Assembly: GCF_050871315.1 (NCBI RefSeq)
Contig: NZ_JBJLRE010000014.1
Source: Kineococcus gynurae
GTDB lineage: Bacteria > Actinomycetota > Actinomycetes > Actinomycetales > Kineococcaceae
Reading direction: 5' to 3' (one strand)
DNA length: 64,000 nt
In this document: piece by piece, positions 23,574 through 32,521 of the stretch
How positions within the stretch are numbered: the stretch's first letter is position 1
How the letters are laid out: each line of letters begins with the position of its first letter
The notes under the pieces: model-generated
Databases searched by the model: none
Told to the model about the DNA's origin: nothing
Seen by the model: the letters and a program-made list of their open reading frames with translations, nothing else
Position numbers and translations under genes: made by a program

Positions 23574-23584
23574 CCTCGGACCCC

Positions 23585-24253
23585 TCAGAGTTTCTTCTCG
23601 GACGCCTGCACGTAGACCGTGCCCACGCCGGACACCTTGAGCTGCACCGCTTCCCCGGACCCTCGCCCGACGGCGTCACGCCAGGAGACGTTGGTGGAGA
23701 CGTCCAGGCGCAGGTCGCCGACGTGGGCGACGTAGGCCTGCGGGTCGACGACGATCTGCTGCGCCCCGCCCACCGGGAGGGCGAACGTTCCGCCGTGGGA
23801 GAGCACCGCGACCGAACCGCGCCCGGACAGCTGCGTGGTGAACAGTCCCTGGCCGGTGACCGCGCCGCGGACCGCGCCGCGCAGCCCGCCCTGCTGGCCG
23901 AGGAACACCACCGAGGAGGACAGGTTCGCGTCGTGGGCCAGCAGTCGGTCGGCCTCGACGGAGACGGCCTGGGAACCGTCGAGGTCGATGACCGTCACGT
24001 GGTGGCCGCGGAAACCGTAGTGCACGGTCCCGGAACCCTCGGCGACCATGAGCGGCACCGCCTCGCCCTGCATCCCGCGGGCCAGGGCCGCGGCGATCCC
24101 CCCGCCGTACCCGCCGCCGCCGGGGCCGGAGGACACGGGGGAGAAGGCGATCCGTCCGGACGTGGCGAGCATCGCCCCGCGTCGGGCCAGGACCTCCCCG
24201 CCCGGTCGCACGTCGACGCTCACGACCTTGGACGTGACTTTCGTGAAGGCCAT
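23585..24253 (-). CDS. AIM24 family protein (second of three)
   Basis: A 222-residue AIM24-type protein: VLARRGAMLATSGRIAFSP, GSGTVHYGFRGHHVTVIDLDG, VSVEADRLLAHDANLSSSV, GQGLFTTQLSGRGSVAVLS, and the ending VSWRDAVGRGSGEAVQLKVSGVGTVYVQASEKKL. The ATG shares a base with the stop of the gene before it (TGATG), so translation is coupled. It is clearly a paralogue of the first copy: the GLFTT and VSWR ... GSGEA blocks recur in both. Confidence 0.9.
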   Translation of the reverse strand: MAFTKVTSKVVSVDVRPGGEVLARRGAMLATSGRIAFSPVSSGPGGGGYGGGIAAALARGMQGEAVPLMVAEGSGTVHYGFRGHHVTVIDLDGSQAVSVEADRLLAHDANLSSSVVFLGQQGGLRGAVRGAVTGQGLFTTQLSGRGSVAVLSHGGTFALPVGGAQQIVVDPQAYVAHVGDLRLDVSTNVSWRDAVGRGSGEAVQLKVSGVGTVYVQASEKKL

Positions 24254-24882
24254 CAGCGTTCCTCCGGCTGGATGTAGACGACGCCCTCGCCCTCGAAGCG
24301 CAACGAGAACGCCTCCCCGGAACTCTCCCCGACGAGGTTTCGCCAGGACACGTCGGTGACGAAGGACTGCCGGACGTCGCCGACGCAGCCGATGTAGGCG
24401 TCGGGGTCCACCACCAGCGGGCAGTCCGGCCCCACCCGCAGCGCGATCGGTGGACCGCCGAGGGAGATCAGCGCGGCGGGGCCGTGGCCGGTGACCGTCG
24501 TCGTGAACAGGCCCTGGCCGCTGGAGGCGCCCTGCAGACCGGTGAAGGTGACGTCGGTGCGCAGCCCGGCCGAGAGCGCCAGGATCGCCTCCGACTCCGC
24601 CTTCAGCGTCTGCCCGGCGAGGTCCAGGACGAGGACGTAGCCCGCGTCGACGGCGAAGTGCACCGTCCCGCGACCGCTCACGTCCATGAGGGACAACGAC
24701 TCCCCGGTCACCCGCTGCTTGAGCGCGGCGCGCAGCCCGCCCCCGCCGCCCATGCCCGCGCTCTTGAAGGCGACGTCGCCCTCGTAGGCCACCATCGACC
24801 CGCTCGCCGCGCGCACGGCGGAGTCCTTGCCCCCGTCCAGCTCGACCACGAGCACCCGGGGGGTCTGCAACCGCCACGCCAT
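24253..24882 (-). CDS. AIM24 family protein (first of three)
   Basis: A 209-residue AIM24-type protein: VRAASGSMVAYEGDVAFKSAGMGGGGGL, GRGTVHFAVDAGYVLVLDL, LKAESEAILALSAGLRTDVTFTGLQG, GQGLFTTTVTGHGPAALIS and VSWRNLVGESSGEAFSLRFEGEGVVYIQPEER. The start ATG at 24882 lies 6 bases after the DUF805 stop. Three tandem divergent copies suggest a hetero-oligomer. Function unknown. Confidence 0.9.
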   Translation of the reverse strand: MAWRLQTPRVLVVELDGGKDSAVRAASGSMVAYEGDVAFKSAGMGGGGGLRAALKQRVTGESLSLMDVSGRGTVHFAVDAGYVLVLDLAGQTLKAESEAILALSAGLRTDVTFTGLQGASSGQGLFTTTVTGHGPAALISLGGPPIALRVGPDCPLVVDPDAYIGCVGDVRQSFVTDVSWRNLVGESSGEAFSLRFEGEGVVYIQPEER

Positions 24883-24887
24883 GCCGG

Positions 24888-25361
24888 TCACCGTAGCGGG
24901 GGGTTCGGGGCCCCGGTCCAGGGACCCGGTTCCAGCACCTTGGGCGGCGGTCCGTAGGGGTTGGGCCCGCCGACGGTGTCCTGCACGTGGAAGACCAGCA
25001 GCACGATCCCGCCGAAGGGCACCGCCCCGAGCAGCACCCACCAGCCCGAGCGGCCGACGTCGTGCAGCCGGCGCACGCTGACCGCCAGGGAGGGCAGCGC
25101 CAGGGCCAGCAGCACGAGGATCATGACGAGGTAGATGCCGCCCGCCACCACGACGCCGGCGCCGCCGAGGGACCCGCTGTCCTGACCCGTCGCCGCCTGC
25201 ACCCCGGCGGTCAGCGCGAGCACCAGCATCAGCAGGACGACGAAGGCGAAGGAGAAGACGAGCACGGCGAACTGGAACCACCAGTACTCCGAGCGGCGGG
25301 CCCGCCCGGAGAACCGGGCGTACTGGCGCAGGCAGGATCGGACGGCCTCGACGGGTCCCAT
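24888..25361 (-). CDS. DUF805 membrane protein
   Basis: A 157-residue inner-membrane protein with the DUF805 hallmarks YARFSGRARRSEYWWFQF and VSVRRLHDVGRSGWWVLL, and about four membrane segments. The proline-rich tail (NPYGPPPKVLEPG) faces the cytoplasm. A strong ribosome-binding site GAGGAGAACC precedes the ATG. It heads the operon with the three AIM24 genes, so it may anchor or organise them at the membrane (inference). Confidence 0.9.
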   Translation of the reverse strand: MGPVEAVRSCLRQYARFSGRARRSEYWWFQFAVLVFSFAFVVLLMLVLALTAGVQAATGQDSGSLGGAGVVVAGGIYLVMILVLLALALPSLAVSVRRLHDVGRSGWWVLLGAVPFGGIVLLVFHVQDTVGGPNPYGPPPKVLEPGPWTGAPNPPLR

Positions 25362-25500
25362 GGTTCTCCTCGCGCTCGGCGCCGCACCGGGTGCGCGGAC
25401 CGCTCGAACGGCTCGAGCATGATCGGGCCGCCCCCGCGTCGTCGCGGCGGGGCGGGTCGGGTCACCCGTTCGCCGGATCGAGCCGCACGGGAGGGACGGC

Positions 25501-26388
25501 TCAGCCGCGGCGGGGCGGGTCCTCCCGGCGGCGCAGGTAGCGCTCGAACTCCCGGGCGATCGCGTCGCCGGTGGCCTCGGGCAGCTCGGCGGTGTCCTTG
25601 GCCTGCTCCAGCTGCTGCACGTACTCGGCGATCTCGGCGTCCTCGCCGGCGAGCTCGTCCACCCCTCGCTCCCAGGCGCGCGCGTCCTCGGGCAGGTCCT
25701 CCAGCGGGATCGCGACCTCGAGCAGTTCCTCGACGCGGTGCAGCAGGGCCAGCGTGCCCTTCGGCGAGGGCGGCTGGCCGACGTAGTGCGGCACCGAGGC
25801 CCACAGCGACAGCGACGGGATGCCCGCCCGGGCGACGGCGTCCTGGACCACGCCGACGATGCCGGTGGGCCCCTCGTACCGGGAGGGTTCCAGCGCCAGG
25901 CGCCCGGCCAGCTCGGTGTCGTCGGTGGATCCGGTCACCGGCAGCGGACGGGTGTGCGGCACGTCGGCCAGCAGCGCGCCCAGGGTCAGCACCAGCGAGG
26001 CGTCGTGCGCCTGCGCGTGCTGCACCAGTTCCTGCGTGTAGGTGCGCCAGCGCATCGAGGGTTCGACCCCGCGGACCAGCAGCAGGTCGCGCGGCGCGTC
26101 GGGCAGGCGCACGTAGGAAAGCCGGGTGGTCGGCCAGGTCAGCTGCCGGTGCCCGTCCTCGTCGAAGTGCACGGTCGGACGGTTGACCTGGAAGTCGTGG
26201 TACTCCTCCGGGTCGAACTCGGCCAGCTCGGTGGCGTCGAAGACCCGGTGCAGGTGGGCGATCGCGGTGCTGGCGGCCTCCCCGGCGTCGTTCCAACCCT
26301 CGAACGCGGCCAGCACCACCGGGTGGCGCAGCCCGACCGGAGCCGGTCCGGCGGCGGGGTTCGGGGTGGGCGAGGGTTCGTCGGGCAC
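25501..26388 (-). CDS. PAC2 (proteasome assembly chaperone-like) family protein
   Basis: A 295-residue PAC2-domain protein: HPVVLAAFEGWNDAGEAASTAIAHL at the start, LLVRGVEPSMRWRTYTQELV, VLTLGALLADVPHTRPLPVTGS and LSLWASVPHYVGQPPSPKGTLALLHRVEELL. Archaeal and eukaryotic relatives chaperone proteasome assembly; the actinobacterial members are unproven. It lies about 11 kb before mpa. The C-terminal third is charged and helical. The GTG start sits 6 bases after TAGGCT on the minus strand, so the gene is probably leaderless. Confidence 0.9.
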   Translation of the reverse strand: MPDEPSPTPNPAAGPAPVGLRHPVVLAAFEGWNDAGEAASTAIAHLHRVFDATELAEFDPEEYHDFQVNRPTVHFDEDGHRQLTWPTTRLSYVRLPDAPRDLLLVRGVEPSMRWRTYTQELVQHAQAHDASLVLTLGALLADVPHTRPLPVTGSTDDTELAGRLALEPSRYEGPTGIVGVVQDAVARAGIPSLSLWASVPHYVGQPPSPKGTLALLHRVEELLEVAIPLEDLPEDARAWERGVDELAGEDAEIAEYVQQLEQAKDTAELPEATGDAIAREFERYLRRREDPPRRG

Positions 26389-26507
26389 CGCTCCAGCCTA
26401 CGGTCCCCGACCCCGCCCGCCCCTCCCGCGACCCTCCGTGCGTCCCCGCCCGACGGCCGCGGACTCGCGCGGGGACGCCCGCGGGCAGTCCCTAGACTTC
26501 GCCGACG

Positions 26508-27260
26508 ATGAACACCCTCACGCCCCGCGGGGACGCCGAGCCGCCCGCCGAGCCGCCCGCCGAGCCGCCCGCCGATGCCCGTCCGCTGCCGGCCGCGGTC
26601 CTCTGGGACATGGACGGCACGATCGTCGACAGCGAACCGGACTGGATCGCCGCCGAGACCGAGCTGCTGGCCCGGCACGGCGTCGGGTGGTCGCACGAGC
26701 AGGCCCTGGCCCTCGTCGGGTCCGCGCTGCCGGACTCCGGGCGCGTCCTGGCCGCCGAGCTCGCCGCCGTCGGGGTCGTGGTCGACCCCGTCGACATCAT
26801 CGAGGAGCTCGTCACCGCGGTCGCCGCCCGCACCGCCGCGGCCGTGGTGTGGCGCCCCGGCGCGCTGGACCTGCTGCGGGCCGTGCACGCCGCGGGCATC
26901 CCCTGCGCGCTGGTCACGATGTCGTTCCGCCGGCAGGCGCAGGTCGTCGCCGACCGCGTGCCCGGCACCTTCTCCGTCCTGGTGACCGGTGACGAGGTGA
27001 GCCGGGGTAAACCGGACCCCGAGCCCTACCTGCGGGCCGCCGAGCTGCTCGGCGTCCCGGCGCAGGACTGCGTCGCCGTCGAGGACTCCCTCACGGGACT
27101 GGCCTCGGCGGAGGCCGCCGGGTGCGTCGTGCTCGCCTGCCCGCACCTCGTCGAGATCCCCGCCGCCCCCCGCCGCAACCGGGTGGCCTCGCTGGCCGAC
27201 GTGGACCTCGACCTGCTGGGCCGGATGGTGAACGGGGACCTGGTCGACCGGCTGACCTGA
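26508..27260 (+). CDS. HAD-superfamily hydrolase (phosphatase/phosphoglucomutase-like)
   Basis: A 250-residue HAD subfamily IA protein: motif I DMDGTIVDSEPDW, motif II Ser/Thr in VTMSFRRQA, motif III Lys in GKPDPEPYL and motif IV CVAVEDSLTGLASAEAAG. The cap domain between motifs I and II fits beta-phosphoglucomutase or sugar-phosphatase types. The N-terminus carries an EPPA tandem repeat from a 12-base DNA repeat, probably disordered. TAGACT at 26493-26498 lies 9 bases before the ATG. The substrate cannot be told. Confidence 0.92.
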   Translation: MNTLTPRGDAEPPAEPPAEPPADARPLPAAVLWDMDGTIVDSEPDWIAAETELLARHGVGWSHEQALALVGSALPDSGRVLAAELAAVGVVVDPVDIIEELVTAVAARTAAAVVWRPGALDLLRAVHAAGIPCALVTMSFRRQAQVVADRVPGTFSVLVTGDEVSRGKPDPEPYLRAAELLGVPAQDCVAVEDSLTGLASAEAAGCVVLACPHLVEIPAAPRRNRVASLADVDLDLLGRMVNGDLVDRLT

Positions 27261-27342
27261 CCCGGGTGGGGAACGGGGAAGGGGCCGAACGTGTCCCCCG
27301 TTCGGGGGACAGGCCGATCACCGACGGATCGCCACCCCCTCC

Positions 27343-27348
27343 TACACT
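27343..27348 (+). promoter_or_regulatory. -10 element TACACT of the site-2 protease gene
   Basis: TACACT ends 6 bases before the GTG at 27355 with no ribosome-binding site, in leaderless spacing. Confidence 0.45.
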
Positions 27349-27354
27349 CGTGGA

Positions 27355-28563
27355 GTGGTACCGACGAGCACCCGCGACACCGCCCCGGCCCGCCGCCCCG
27401 GCATCCCGCTGGGCCGACCGTTCGGGGTGCCGCTGTTCCTGGCGCCGTCCTGGTTCCTCTTCGCGGGCGTCATCGTCCTGATCTTCGGACCGATCGTGGA
27501 GACCCGGATCCCCGGTCCCACGACCGACCCCGCCACCGCCGCCACCGCCTACGCCGTCGCCTTCGGCTACGCCGTCCTGCTCCTCGTCTCGGTCCTCCTG
27601 CACGAGATCGCCCACGCCGTCGCCGCCCGGGCCGTGGGCATGCGGGTCGCCGGCATCGTCCTCAACGTGTGGGGCGGGCACACCTCCTTCCGTGAGGACG
27701 TCAGCAGCCCCGGACGCAGCCTGCTCATCGCCGTCGTCGGCCCGATCACCAACGGCCTCATCGCGCTGCTGGCCTACCGGGTCGCGGCGGGTGCGTCGGC
27801 CGGGCCCAACGACCCGGGCACCCTCGGCATCGGCGGCCTGCTGCTCGGCGCGCTCGCCCTGTCCAACCTGCTGCTGTGCATCTTCAACCTGCTCCCGGGC
27901 CTGCCCCTCGACGGCGGGCACGCGCTGGAGGCCCTGGTCTGGAAGATCCGCGGGGACCGCCTCGCCGGAACCGTCGCCGCCGCCTGGACCGGCCGGGTCC
28001 TCGCCGTCGCCGTCCTCGCCCTGGCGATCCTGCTGCCCTGGCTGCGCGGCGGTCAGCCCTCGTTCACCAGCGTCATCTGGGCCGGGCTCGTCGGGGCGCT
28101 GCTGTGGCAGGGCGCCTCCGCCTCGCTGGCCTGGGCCGGGCAGGCCCGCCGCGTCCCCCACCTGTCGGCCCGCACCCTGCAACGACCCGCCATCGCCGTC
28201 GCCTCCGGGGCCAGCGTCGAGGAGGTCGTCCGCTCCGCGCGGGCCGCCATCGACGCCGGGGCCACCCGCGGCGGGGACGGCGACCTGGAGGTCGTCCTGG
28301 TCACCGACGCCGGGGTGCCCGTCGCGGTCGTCGACACCGCCGCCCTGCGCCGCATCCCCGCCGAACGGCGCGGCGAGGTCGGCATCGGCGCCGCCGCCCG
28401 CGCCCTGCCCCCGCGCGCCTGGGTCCCCGAGGACCTCGCTGGGGAGGAACTGCTCGCCACCCTCACCGCCCGACCCGGCGAGCACGTCGTCATCGGCGGC
28501 GGCGGGCGCGTCGTCGGCCTCCTGCACACCGGCGACGTCGTCGCCGCAGTCACCCGCCGCTGA
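27355..28563 (+). CDS. Site-2 protease family (M50) membrane metalloprotease
   Basis: A 402-residue intramembrane zinc protease. The HExxH motif is in LLHEIAHAVAARAVG (about residue 82), and the second zinc-ligand motif is in LLPGLPLDGGHALEAL (about 180). About six membrane helices are followed by a soluble C-terminal region with two CBS-like halves (RTLQRPAIAVASGASVEEVVR and a later VVIGGGGRVVGLLHTGDVVAAV), common in this subgroup. It would cut membrane-anchored regulators. The gene is upstream of trmI; this pairing is familiar in actinobacteria. Confidence 0.92.
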   Translation: MVPTSTRDTAPARRPGIPLGRPFGVPLFLAPSWFLFAGVIVLIFGPIVETRIPGPTTDPATAATAYAVAFGYAVLLLVSVLLHEIAHAVAARAVGMRVAGIVLNVWGGHTSFREDVSSPGRSLLIAVVGPITNGLIALLAYRVAAGASAGPNDPGTLGIGGLLLGALALSNLLLCIFNLLPGLPLDGGHALEALVWKIRGDRLAGTVAAAWTGRVLAVAVLALAILLPWLRGGQPSFTSVIWAGLVGALLWQGASASLAWAGQARRVPHLSARTLQRPAIAVASGASVEEVVRSARAAIDAGATRGGDGDLEVVLVTDAGVPVAVVDTAALRRIPAERRGEVGIGAAARALPPRAWVPEDLAGEELLATLTARPGEHVVIGGGGRVVGLLHTGDVVAAVTRR

Positions 28564-28643
28564 TCGGGGGACCCCGCCCGGGCGGGTAGCGTCAGGCCCC
28601 CGGGCCGAGCGCCCGACCGACCCCCGATCGAAGGACAGCTCCG

Positions 28644-29756
28644 TTGACGACGACCCCCGCCGCCCCCACCACCACCCCCACCGGGGCGGGAACCCGGCGC
28701 GGAGCGCTGCGCGCCGGTGAACGGGTGCAGCTCACCGACCCGCGGGGCCGCCGGCACACCATCACCCTCACCCCCGGCCAGGAGTTCCACACCCACCGCG
28801 GCCGGTTCACCCACGACGACCTCATCGGTCGCCCCGACGGCACCGTCGTCACCAACACCGCGGGCATCGAGTACCTCGTCCTGCGCCCCCTGCTCGCCGA
28901 CTTCGTGCTCTCCATGCCCCGCGGTGCCGCCGTGGTCTACCCCAAGGACTCCGGCCAGATCGTGCAGATGGCCGACATCTTCCCCGGCGCCACCGTCATC
29001 GAGGCCGGTGTCGGCTCCGGCGCCCTCACCATGTCGCTGCTGCGCGCCGTCGGCGACGGCGGGCGGGTCCTCTCCTTCGAACGCCGCGACGACTTCGCCG
29101 CCGTCGCCCGCGGCAACGTCGAGACCTTCTTCGGCGAGCCGCACCCCGCCTGGACCCTCACCGTCGGCGACCTCGTCGAGGCCCTCCCCGCCGCCGGCCT
29201 GGACTCCGCGGCCGGCACCGGGGCCGACCGGGCCGTCCTCGACATGCTCGCCCCCTGGGAGTGCCTCGACGCCGTGGCCGCGGCCCTGGCCCCCGGCGGG
29301 GTGCTCATCTGCTACGTCGCCACCGCCACCCAGCTGTCCCGGGTCGCCGAGACCGCCCGCGCCTCGCAGGCCTGGACCGAACCCGAGGCCTGGGAGTCCA
29401 TGGTCCGCGGTTGGCACCTCGAGGGCCTCGCCGTCCGCCCCGACCACCGCATGGTCGCCCACACCGGTTTCCTCATCACCATGCGCCGCCTCGCCGACGG
29501 CGTCCGCCCCCCGCTGCGCAAGCGCCGGCCCGCCCCCGGCGCCTACGGCGAGGACTTCCAGGCCTCCGCGGCCGCCCAGGGCGCCGGCGACACCTCGCCC
29601 ACCCCCGGTGAGGAGCGGCCGGCGGGGGAGCAGGACTACGGCGTCCGGCCCGTCTCCGACAAGAAGGTCCGCCGGGCCGTCCGGGACGCCGCCGCCGGGG
29701 CCGACGCCTCGCGCGCCGCCACCGACCTCGCCGCCGACGGGACGGAGCGGGGATGA
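28644..29756 (+). CDS. trmI: tRNA (adenine-N1)-methyltransferase TrmI
   Basis: A 370-residue SAM-dependent enzyme that makes m1A58 in tRNA. The N-terminal beta domain has GQEFHTHRGRFTHDDLIGR. The SAM site is ADIFPGATVIEAGVGSGALT, followed by RVLSFERRDDFAAVARGNV and AVLDMLAPWECLDAVAAALAPGGVLICYVAT. The start is TTG, supported by GAAGGAC upstream and by the family start region. A C-terminal tail of about 80 residues is low-complexity and exceeds the usual length. Its TGA overlaps the pirin ATG. Confidence 0.94.
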   Translation: MTTTPAAPTTTPTGAGTRRGALRAGERVQLTDPRGRRHTITLTPGQEFHTHRGRFTHDDLIGRPDGTVVTNTAGIEYLVLRPLLADFVLSMPRGAAVVYPKDSGQIVQMADIFPGATVIEAGVGSGALTMSLLRAVGDGGRVLSFERRDDFAAVARGNVETFFGEPHPAWTLTVGDLVEALPAAGLDSAAGTGADRAVLDMLAPWECLDAVAAALAPGGVLICYVATATQLSRVAETARASQAWTEPEAWESMVRGWHLEGLAVRPDHRMVAHTGFLITMRRLADGVRPPLRKRRPAPGAYGEDFQASAAAQGAGDTSPTPGEERPAGEQDYGVRPVSDKKVRRAVRDAAAGADASRAATDLAADGTERG

Positions 29757-30703
29757 TCGACCGGCTCCCCGGCCGCACCGTGCCGCTGGGGGGCGTGCGG
29801 GGGATGAGCGTCACCCGGTGGTTGCCGCACCGGGGACTGCCGACCGTGGGGCCGTGGTGCTTCCTCGACCGCATCGGACCCCAGGAGGTCGACATGCGCG
29901 TCCTCCCGCACCCGCACACCGGCCTCGCCACCGTCACCTGGCCGCTGGCCGGCCGCATCCACCACCGCGACTCCCTCGGCACCGACGTGGTGGTCCGCCC
30001 CGGCGAGCTCAACCTCATGACGGCCGGGCGCGGCGTGTCCCACTCCGAGTTCTCCCTGGGCGAGCGGCCCCTGCAGCACGCCGTCCAGCTCTGGCTGGCC
30101 ACCCCACCCGAGACCGACGACCGTCCGGCCCGCTTCGAGCAGTGCCGCGACCTCCCCGTCCTCGACCGACCGGGCCTGCGCGCCCACGTCCTGCTCGGGA
30201 CCCTCGACGACGTCCACTCACCGGCCACCTCGCCCACCCCCGGGGCGCTCGCCGCCCAGGTCGAGCTCGCCCCCGGGGGCCGCGCCGACCTCCTCCTCGC
30301 CCCGACCGACGAGCACGCACTGCTCCTCCTCGACGGCGACGCCGAGCTCGAGGGGCAGCCCCTGAGCACCGACGACCTGCACGTCCTCGTCCCCGGACGG
30401 GGCGGTGCGGCGCTCGCCAGCCACGCCGGGGGACGGGTGCTGCTGATCGGGGGGCCGCCCTGGCGCGAGGACCTGGTCATGTTCTGGAACTTCGTCGGCC
30501 GCAGCCACGAGGCGGTGGCCGCCGCCCGGGCCGACTGGGAGGCGCAGGCCACGAGCGGCGACGGGCGGTTCGGGACCGTGCCGGGCCACGGCCGGGCGGA
30601 GCGCATCCCGGCCCCGCCGCTGCCGCCGGTCCGGCTCACGCCGCGGCGGCGGGCGGGACACCCGGGGACCGAGGGGCGGGCCGCTCCGCCGGCGATGAGC
30701 TGA
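29753..30703 (+). CDS. Pirin family protein
   Basis: A 316-residue bicupin of the pirin family. The metal-site motifs are HPHTGLATVTWPLAGRIHHRDSLG and LMTAGRGVSHSEFS (three His and one Glu); the second cupin ends PPWREDLVMFWNFVGRSHEAV. Pirins include quercetin dioxygenases and redox sensors. The start overlaps the trmI stop (ATGA), so translation is coupled, although no shared function is evident. Confidence 0.92.
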   Translation: MIDRLPGRTVPLGGVRGMSVTRWLPHRGLPTVGPWCFLDRIGPQEVDMRVLPHPHTGLATVTWPLAGRIHHRDSLGTDVVVRPGELNLMTAGRGVSHSEFSLGERPLQHAVQLWLATPPETDDRPARFEQCRDLPVLDRPGLRAHVLLGTLDDVHSPATSPTPGALAAQVELAPGGRADLLLAPTDEHALLLLDGDAELEGQPLSTDDLHVLVPGRGGAALASHAGGRVLLIGGPPWREDLVMFWNFVGRSHEAVAAARADWEAQATSGDGRFGTVPGHGRAERIPAPPLPPVRLTPRRRAGHPGTEGRAAPPAMS

Positions 30704-30817
30704 GATCGGACGACGCCGGGGGCTTGTCACAGACCACGCAACGTGTTCGCATGTTCGGCACACAGGTAGCGCTCAGGTGCTGCCTGCCCGTTCGCCGTCG
30801 AGCAAGGGAGCCGAGCC

Positions 30818-32293
30818 GTGCAGCGTCCCCCCACCGATCCCCGCACCTCCGGGGCCGTCCGCGCCCCCCGCCGTCGGGGTCGCCGGTCCCGTCGGGCGCT
30901 GACCCCGGCACTCGTGCTGGCCCTCGGTCTGGCGACCCCCGGGGCCGTCGCCGTCGCCGCCCCCGACGCCGCCCCCACGCCGGCCCGGGCCGCGACGGTC
31001 GACCTCCCCGCCCCGGCGGTGACCGGCGGGCTGACGACCGGGTTCGAGGCGTCGGGCGGGTCGGCCTGGACGACCCTGGAGCAGGAGCAGGCCTTCCTCG
31101 CCGCCCTCGACGAGACCAGTCCCCGCCTGCGCGTGGAGGAGATCGGACGGACCGCGCAGGACCGGCCGCTGCAGCTGCTCGTGCTGGGCGCGAGCACGGC
31201 CCCCGACGCCGCCACCGTCGCCCGGGGCAGCTCGGTCCTGTTCACCTGCACCCAGCACGGCGACGAGCCGAGCGGGCGCGACGCCTGCCTCTCGCTGGCC
31301 CGCGACCTGGCCACCACGTCCGACCCGGCGACGCTGGAGCTGTTGCGGCGCAGCACCGTCCTCATCGTCCCGACGGTCAACCCCGACGGCGTGGCCGCCG
31401 ACACCCGGCAGAACTCCGAGGGCGTCGACATCAACCGCGACCACCTGCAGCTGCAGACCGTCGAGGCGCAGACCCTGGCCCGGGTCCTGCGCGACCTGCG
31501 CCCCGACATCGTCCACGACCTGCACGAGTACGGACCTACGCCTGACGTCTACGACCGCGACTTCATCGCCCTGTGGCCGCGCAACCGCAACGTGGACGAC
31601 CGGGTCCAGGACCTCTCCCGGGTGCTCACCGAGCAGGCCGTCCTCCCCGCCGTCGACCGGGGCGGGTTCTCCACCGGCATCTACGGCTACCGCTACGACC
31701 GCAACGGCGACGTCTACGCCCAGGCCGCGGGCGACGGCCAGGAACGGATCCTGCGCAACACCGTGGGGCTCAAGCACAGCCTGGGGATCCTGGTCGAGGC
31801 CTCCAACGGCCCGGCCGACGAGCGCGAGGCCGCCAACCCGGCGCTGCTGAACCAGCGCCGCTGGGCGACCCAGGTGCTCGGGGCGCGGGCCGCGCTCGGC
31901 CTGCTCGCCGAGCAGCGTTCGGAGATCGCCGACGCGACCGCCGCCTCCGCGGCCCGCGCGGCCGACGGGGTCGACCTGGTGGCCTACGCGGGGGCGGACA
32001 ACGAGCTGCCCGCGCCCGACGAGGTCGACCTGGCCCCGCCCTGCGGGTACCTGCTGAGCGCCGAGCAGGCCGCCCGGGTCGCGCTCCAGCTCGACCTGCA
32101 CGGGTTGCGCACGGAACCGGGCGGGAGCACCACCGGTGCCGCCGAGGGTGACGTCCTCGTCCCCACCGACCAGCCCGGCCGCGTCCTCGCCTCGCTCCTG
32201 CTCGACCCGCAGGCGCAGTACGGCCTGTTCCCGGCCGAGACGCCCGAGGGCGACCCCACCGGCGACACCACCCGCCCCGTCGCCTGCGACTGA
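30818..32293 (+). CDS. Secreted M14 zinc carboxypeptidase
   Basis: A 491-residue exported peptidase. An arginine-rich N-terminus (RRRGRRSRR) leads to a hydrophobic signal core and an AxA cleavage region near residue 55; the twin-arginine character suggests Tat export is possible. Zinc ligands are in TCTQHGDEPSGRD (HxxE) and IVHDLHEYG, substrate-binding residues in NPDGVAADTRQNSEGVDINRD, and the catalytic Glu in GILVEASNG. It would trim C-terminal residues from extracellular peptides or cell-wall stems. The GTG start is preceded by a GAGCCG stretch. Confidence 0.9.
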   Translation: MQRPPTDPRTSGAVRAPRRRGRRSRRALTPALVLALGLATPGAVAVAAPDAAPTPARAATVDLPAPAVTGGLTTGFEASGGSAWTTLEQEQAFLAALDETSPRLRVEEIGRTAQDRPLQLLVLGASTAPDAATVARGSSVLFTCTQHGDEPSGRDACLSLARDLATTSDPATLELLRRSTVLIVPTVNPDGVAADTRQNSEGVDINRDHLQLQTVEAQTLARVLRDLRPDIVHDLHEYGPTPDVYDRDFIALWPRNRNVDDRVQDLSRVLTEQAVLPAVDRGGFSTGIYGYRYDRNGDVYAQAAGDGQERILRNTVGLKHSLGILVEASNGPADEREAANPALLNQRRWATQVLGARAALGLLAEQRSEIADATAASAARAADGVDLVAYAGADNELPAPDEVDLAPPCGYLLSAEQAARVALQLDLHGLRTEPGGSTTGAAEGDVLVPTDQPGRVLASLLLDPQAQYGLFPAETPEGDPTGDTTRPVACD

Positions 32294-32299
32294 CCCACC

Positions 32300-32355
32300 C
32301 CACCCCCATCCCGACCCCCGACCCCCGACCCCCGACCCCGACCCCGACCCAGCTC
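32300..32355. repeat. Simple CCCGACC tandem tract
   Basis: A run of imperfect 6-7 base units (CCCCGAC and variants) directly after the M14 gene stop. It has no coding content in a supported frame. Confidence 0.6.
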
Positions 32356-32389
32356 ATCCCGCCCTCTTCACCCCGCCCTCCTCACCCAC

Positions 32390-32463
32390 CCGTGATCAAG
32401 GGATTCCTCCGGGTCCTGCCCCAAGGACGTGCGAGACGGGGGAGGAAAATTCCTTGATCACGG
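32390..32463. repeat. Palindromic TGATCAAGGAAT repeat, long-spacer copy
   Basis: Arms CCGTGATCAAGGGAT (32390-32404) and ATTCCTTGATCACGG (32449-32463) pair with one mismatch. The stem continues inward with TCCTCC and GGAGGA, and the centre holds a further small hairpin (GTCCT and AGGAC). The outer arms are those of the element at 2398-2439, but the spacer is 44 bases instead of 12. It lies between converging genes. Confidence 0.8.
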
Positions 32464-32521
32464 GGGGGATGGGGGTCGGGCGGGGGCGGGTGGCCGAGCC
32501 CGGGTGGGGTTCGGTGGGGGG

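Noticed and set aside
26520..26580. Tandem 12-base repeat as a possible small CRISPR-like or regulatory array
   Set aside because: Units are contiguous with no spacers and are in frame, encoding EPPA repeats at the N-terminus of the HAD protein.
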